Shown here piece after piece: positions 4,802 through 5,277 of a stretch of 5,277 nt of DNA. The stretch's first letter is position 1; every line of letters begins with the position of its first letter. This DNA is from an uncultured Eubacteriales bacterium. Its GTDB lineage: Bacteria; Bacillota; Clostridia; Oscillospirales; Ruminococcaceae. The DNA lies in contig CAUHFD010000197.1 of NCBI GenBank assembly GCA_959605275.1, positions 1-5,277 on the forward strand, in the 5' to 3' direction. A program made the translations under genes and the position numbers. A model generated the notes under the pieces. The model was not told the DNA's origin, ran no database searches, and worked only from the letters and a program-made list of their open reading frames with translations.

Positions 4802-5271
4802 ACGGTCATCTTGGATTTTCTTATGTAGGGTTACTCTTTCTGTCGGCGCTCTTGATCCCAAATATTATTTGGACGAAAAACCTGCCGCAAGGATATACTT
4901 CGGAGAATGAGAACAAAATTTTACTGGCATTTGAACGTCTCGGAGAGGTGCTGACCTGTTGCTGTGCGTTAATTTTTTCTGATTTTAATCTGCATAAATG
5001 GACGGTATGGTCGTGGTGGTTGATTGCCGCTGCACTTATGATGGTTTTGTATGAGCTATGGTGGATACGCTATTTTCGCAGTAACCGAAAACTCAGCGAT
5101 TTTTACAGTGGATTTCTCGGTATACCTCTTGCAGGCGCAACACTGCCAGTCGCCGCTTTCATTCTGCTGGGTATTTACGGCAAGGTACTATGGCTGATTC
5201 TTTCGGCGGTTATTTTGGGAATTGGGCATATCGGAATACATATACAGCATAAGCGAAAAATCAATGAATGA
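4798..5271 (+). CDS. Five-helix membrane protein of unknown function
   Basis: A 157-residue hydrophobic protein with about five predicted membrane segments, near residues 8-25, 47-63, 69-90, 105-126 and 129-149. I recognise the general pattern of an uncharacterised Firmicutes membrane family (IPNIIWTK near 20-27, a WIRYF segment near 89-93, FLGIPLAGATLP at 106-117, GIGHIGIH at 141-148) but no named function. Three adjacent cysteines (54-56) lie in the second helix, and histidines 144 and 148 sit in the last helix; these could matter for metal, haem or redox chemistry but this is speculation. GGAGG lies 7 bases upstream of the ATG, which overlaps the flavodoxin stop codon (ATGA), so it is translationally coupled to the flavodoxin. 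No terminator is seen in the six bases left after its stop, so the operon may continue past the window. Confidence 0.85.
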   Translation: MNGHLGFSYVGLLFLSALLIPNIIWTKNLPQGYTSENENKILLAFERLGEVLTCCCALIFSDFNLHKWTVWSWWLIAAALMMVLYELWWIRYFRSNRKLSDFYSGFLGIPLAGATLPVAAFILLGIYGKVLWLILSAVILGIGHIGIHIQHKRKINE

Positions 5272-5277
5272 CGCCGG

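Noticed and set aside
1..5277. CRISPR array, tRNA genes, insertion sequence or transposase.
   Set aside because: No regular spaced repeats, no tRNA other than the tRNA-like part of tmRNA, and no transposase motifs were seen.

Overview
The window looks like a piece of a low-to-mid GC Firmicutes chromosome, most likely a Clostridia-type gut bacterium. The basis is near-consensus sigma-A promoters (TTGACT/TTGCAA with TATAAT), strong GGAGG ribosome binding sites before every gene, and protein families typical of Clostridia. The genus cannot be fixed from the sequence alone.

Left part (1-1820), housekeeping. On the minus strand is the start of a UvrA-like ABC ATPase gene, cut by the window edge, with a long 5' leader holding a hairpin. 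Divergent from it, on the plus strand, lies smpB, followed about 250 bases later by ssrA (tmRNA). The two partners of the trans-translation ribosome rescue system are therefore side by side. The tmRNA is complete (1405-1771), encodes its own CCA, has a readable tag ANNQKVALAA, and ends in a strong intrinsic terminator.

Middle part (1821-2245) has no intact gene. It holds a long hairpin with arms AACGATAGCCC/GGGCTATCGTT, a further direct copy of one arm, and on the minus strand the C-terminal remnant of a gene whose tail resembles RAMA/DUF4357-type domains. Since tmRNA 3' ends are common integration sites, this looks like a scar or edge of an accessory region, but no att repeat is visible in the window.

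Right part (2246-5277), accessory redox genes, all on the plus strand and built as two tandem modules. Module 1 is a TetR-family regulator (GTG start) overlapping a flavoprotein with a CX2CX2CX7C iron-sulfur motif. Module 2 is another TetR-family regulator overlapping a flavodoxin-like protein, which overlaps a five-helix membrane protein of unknown function. Each module starts with its own promoter whose -10 box lies in an inverted repeat that is a good candidate for the repressor's own operator. The likely picture is two autoregulated, ligand-inducible flavoprotein units, perhaps for detoxification or redox stress. The ligands and the electron partner of the membrane protein are unknown. This pair of modules is the best candidate for an undescribed system here, though each part belongs to a familiar family or fold except the membrane protein.
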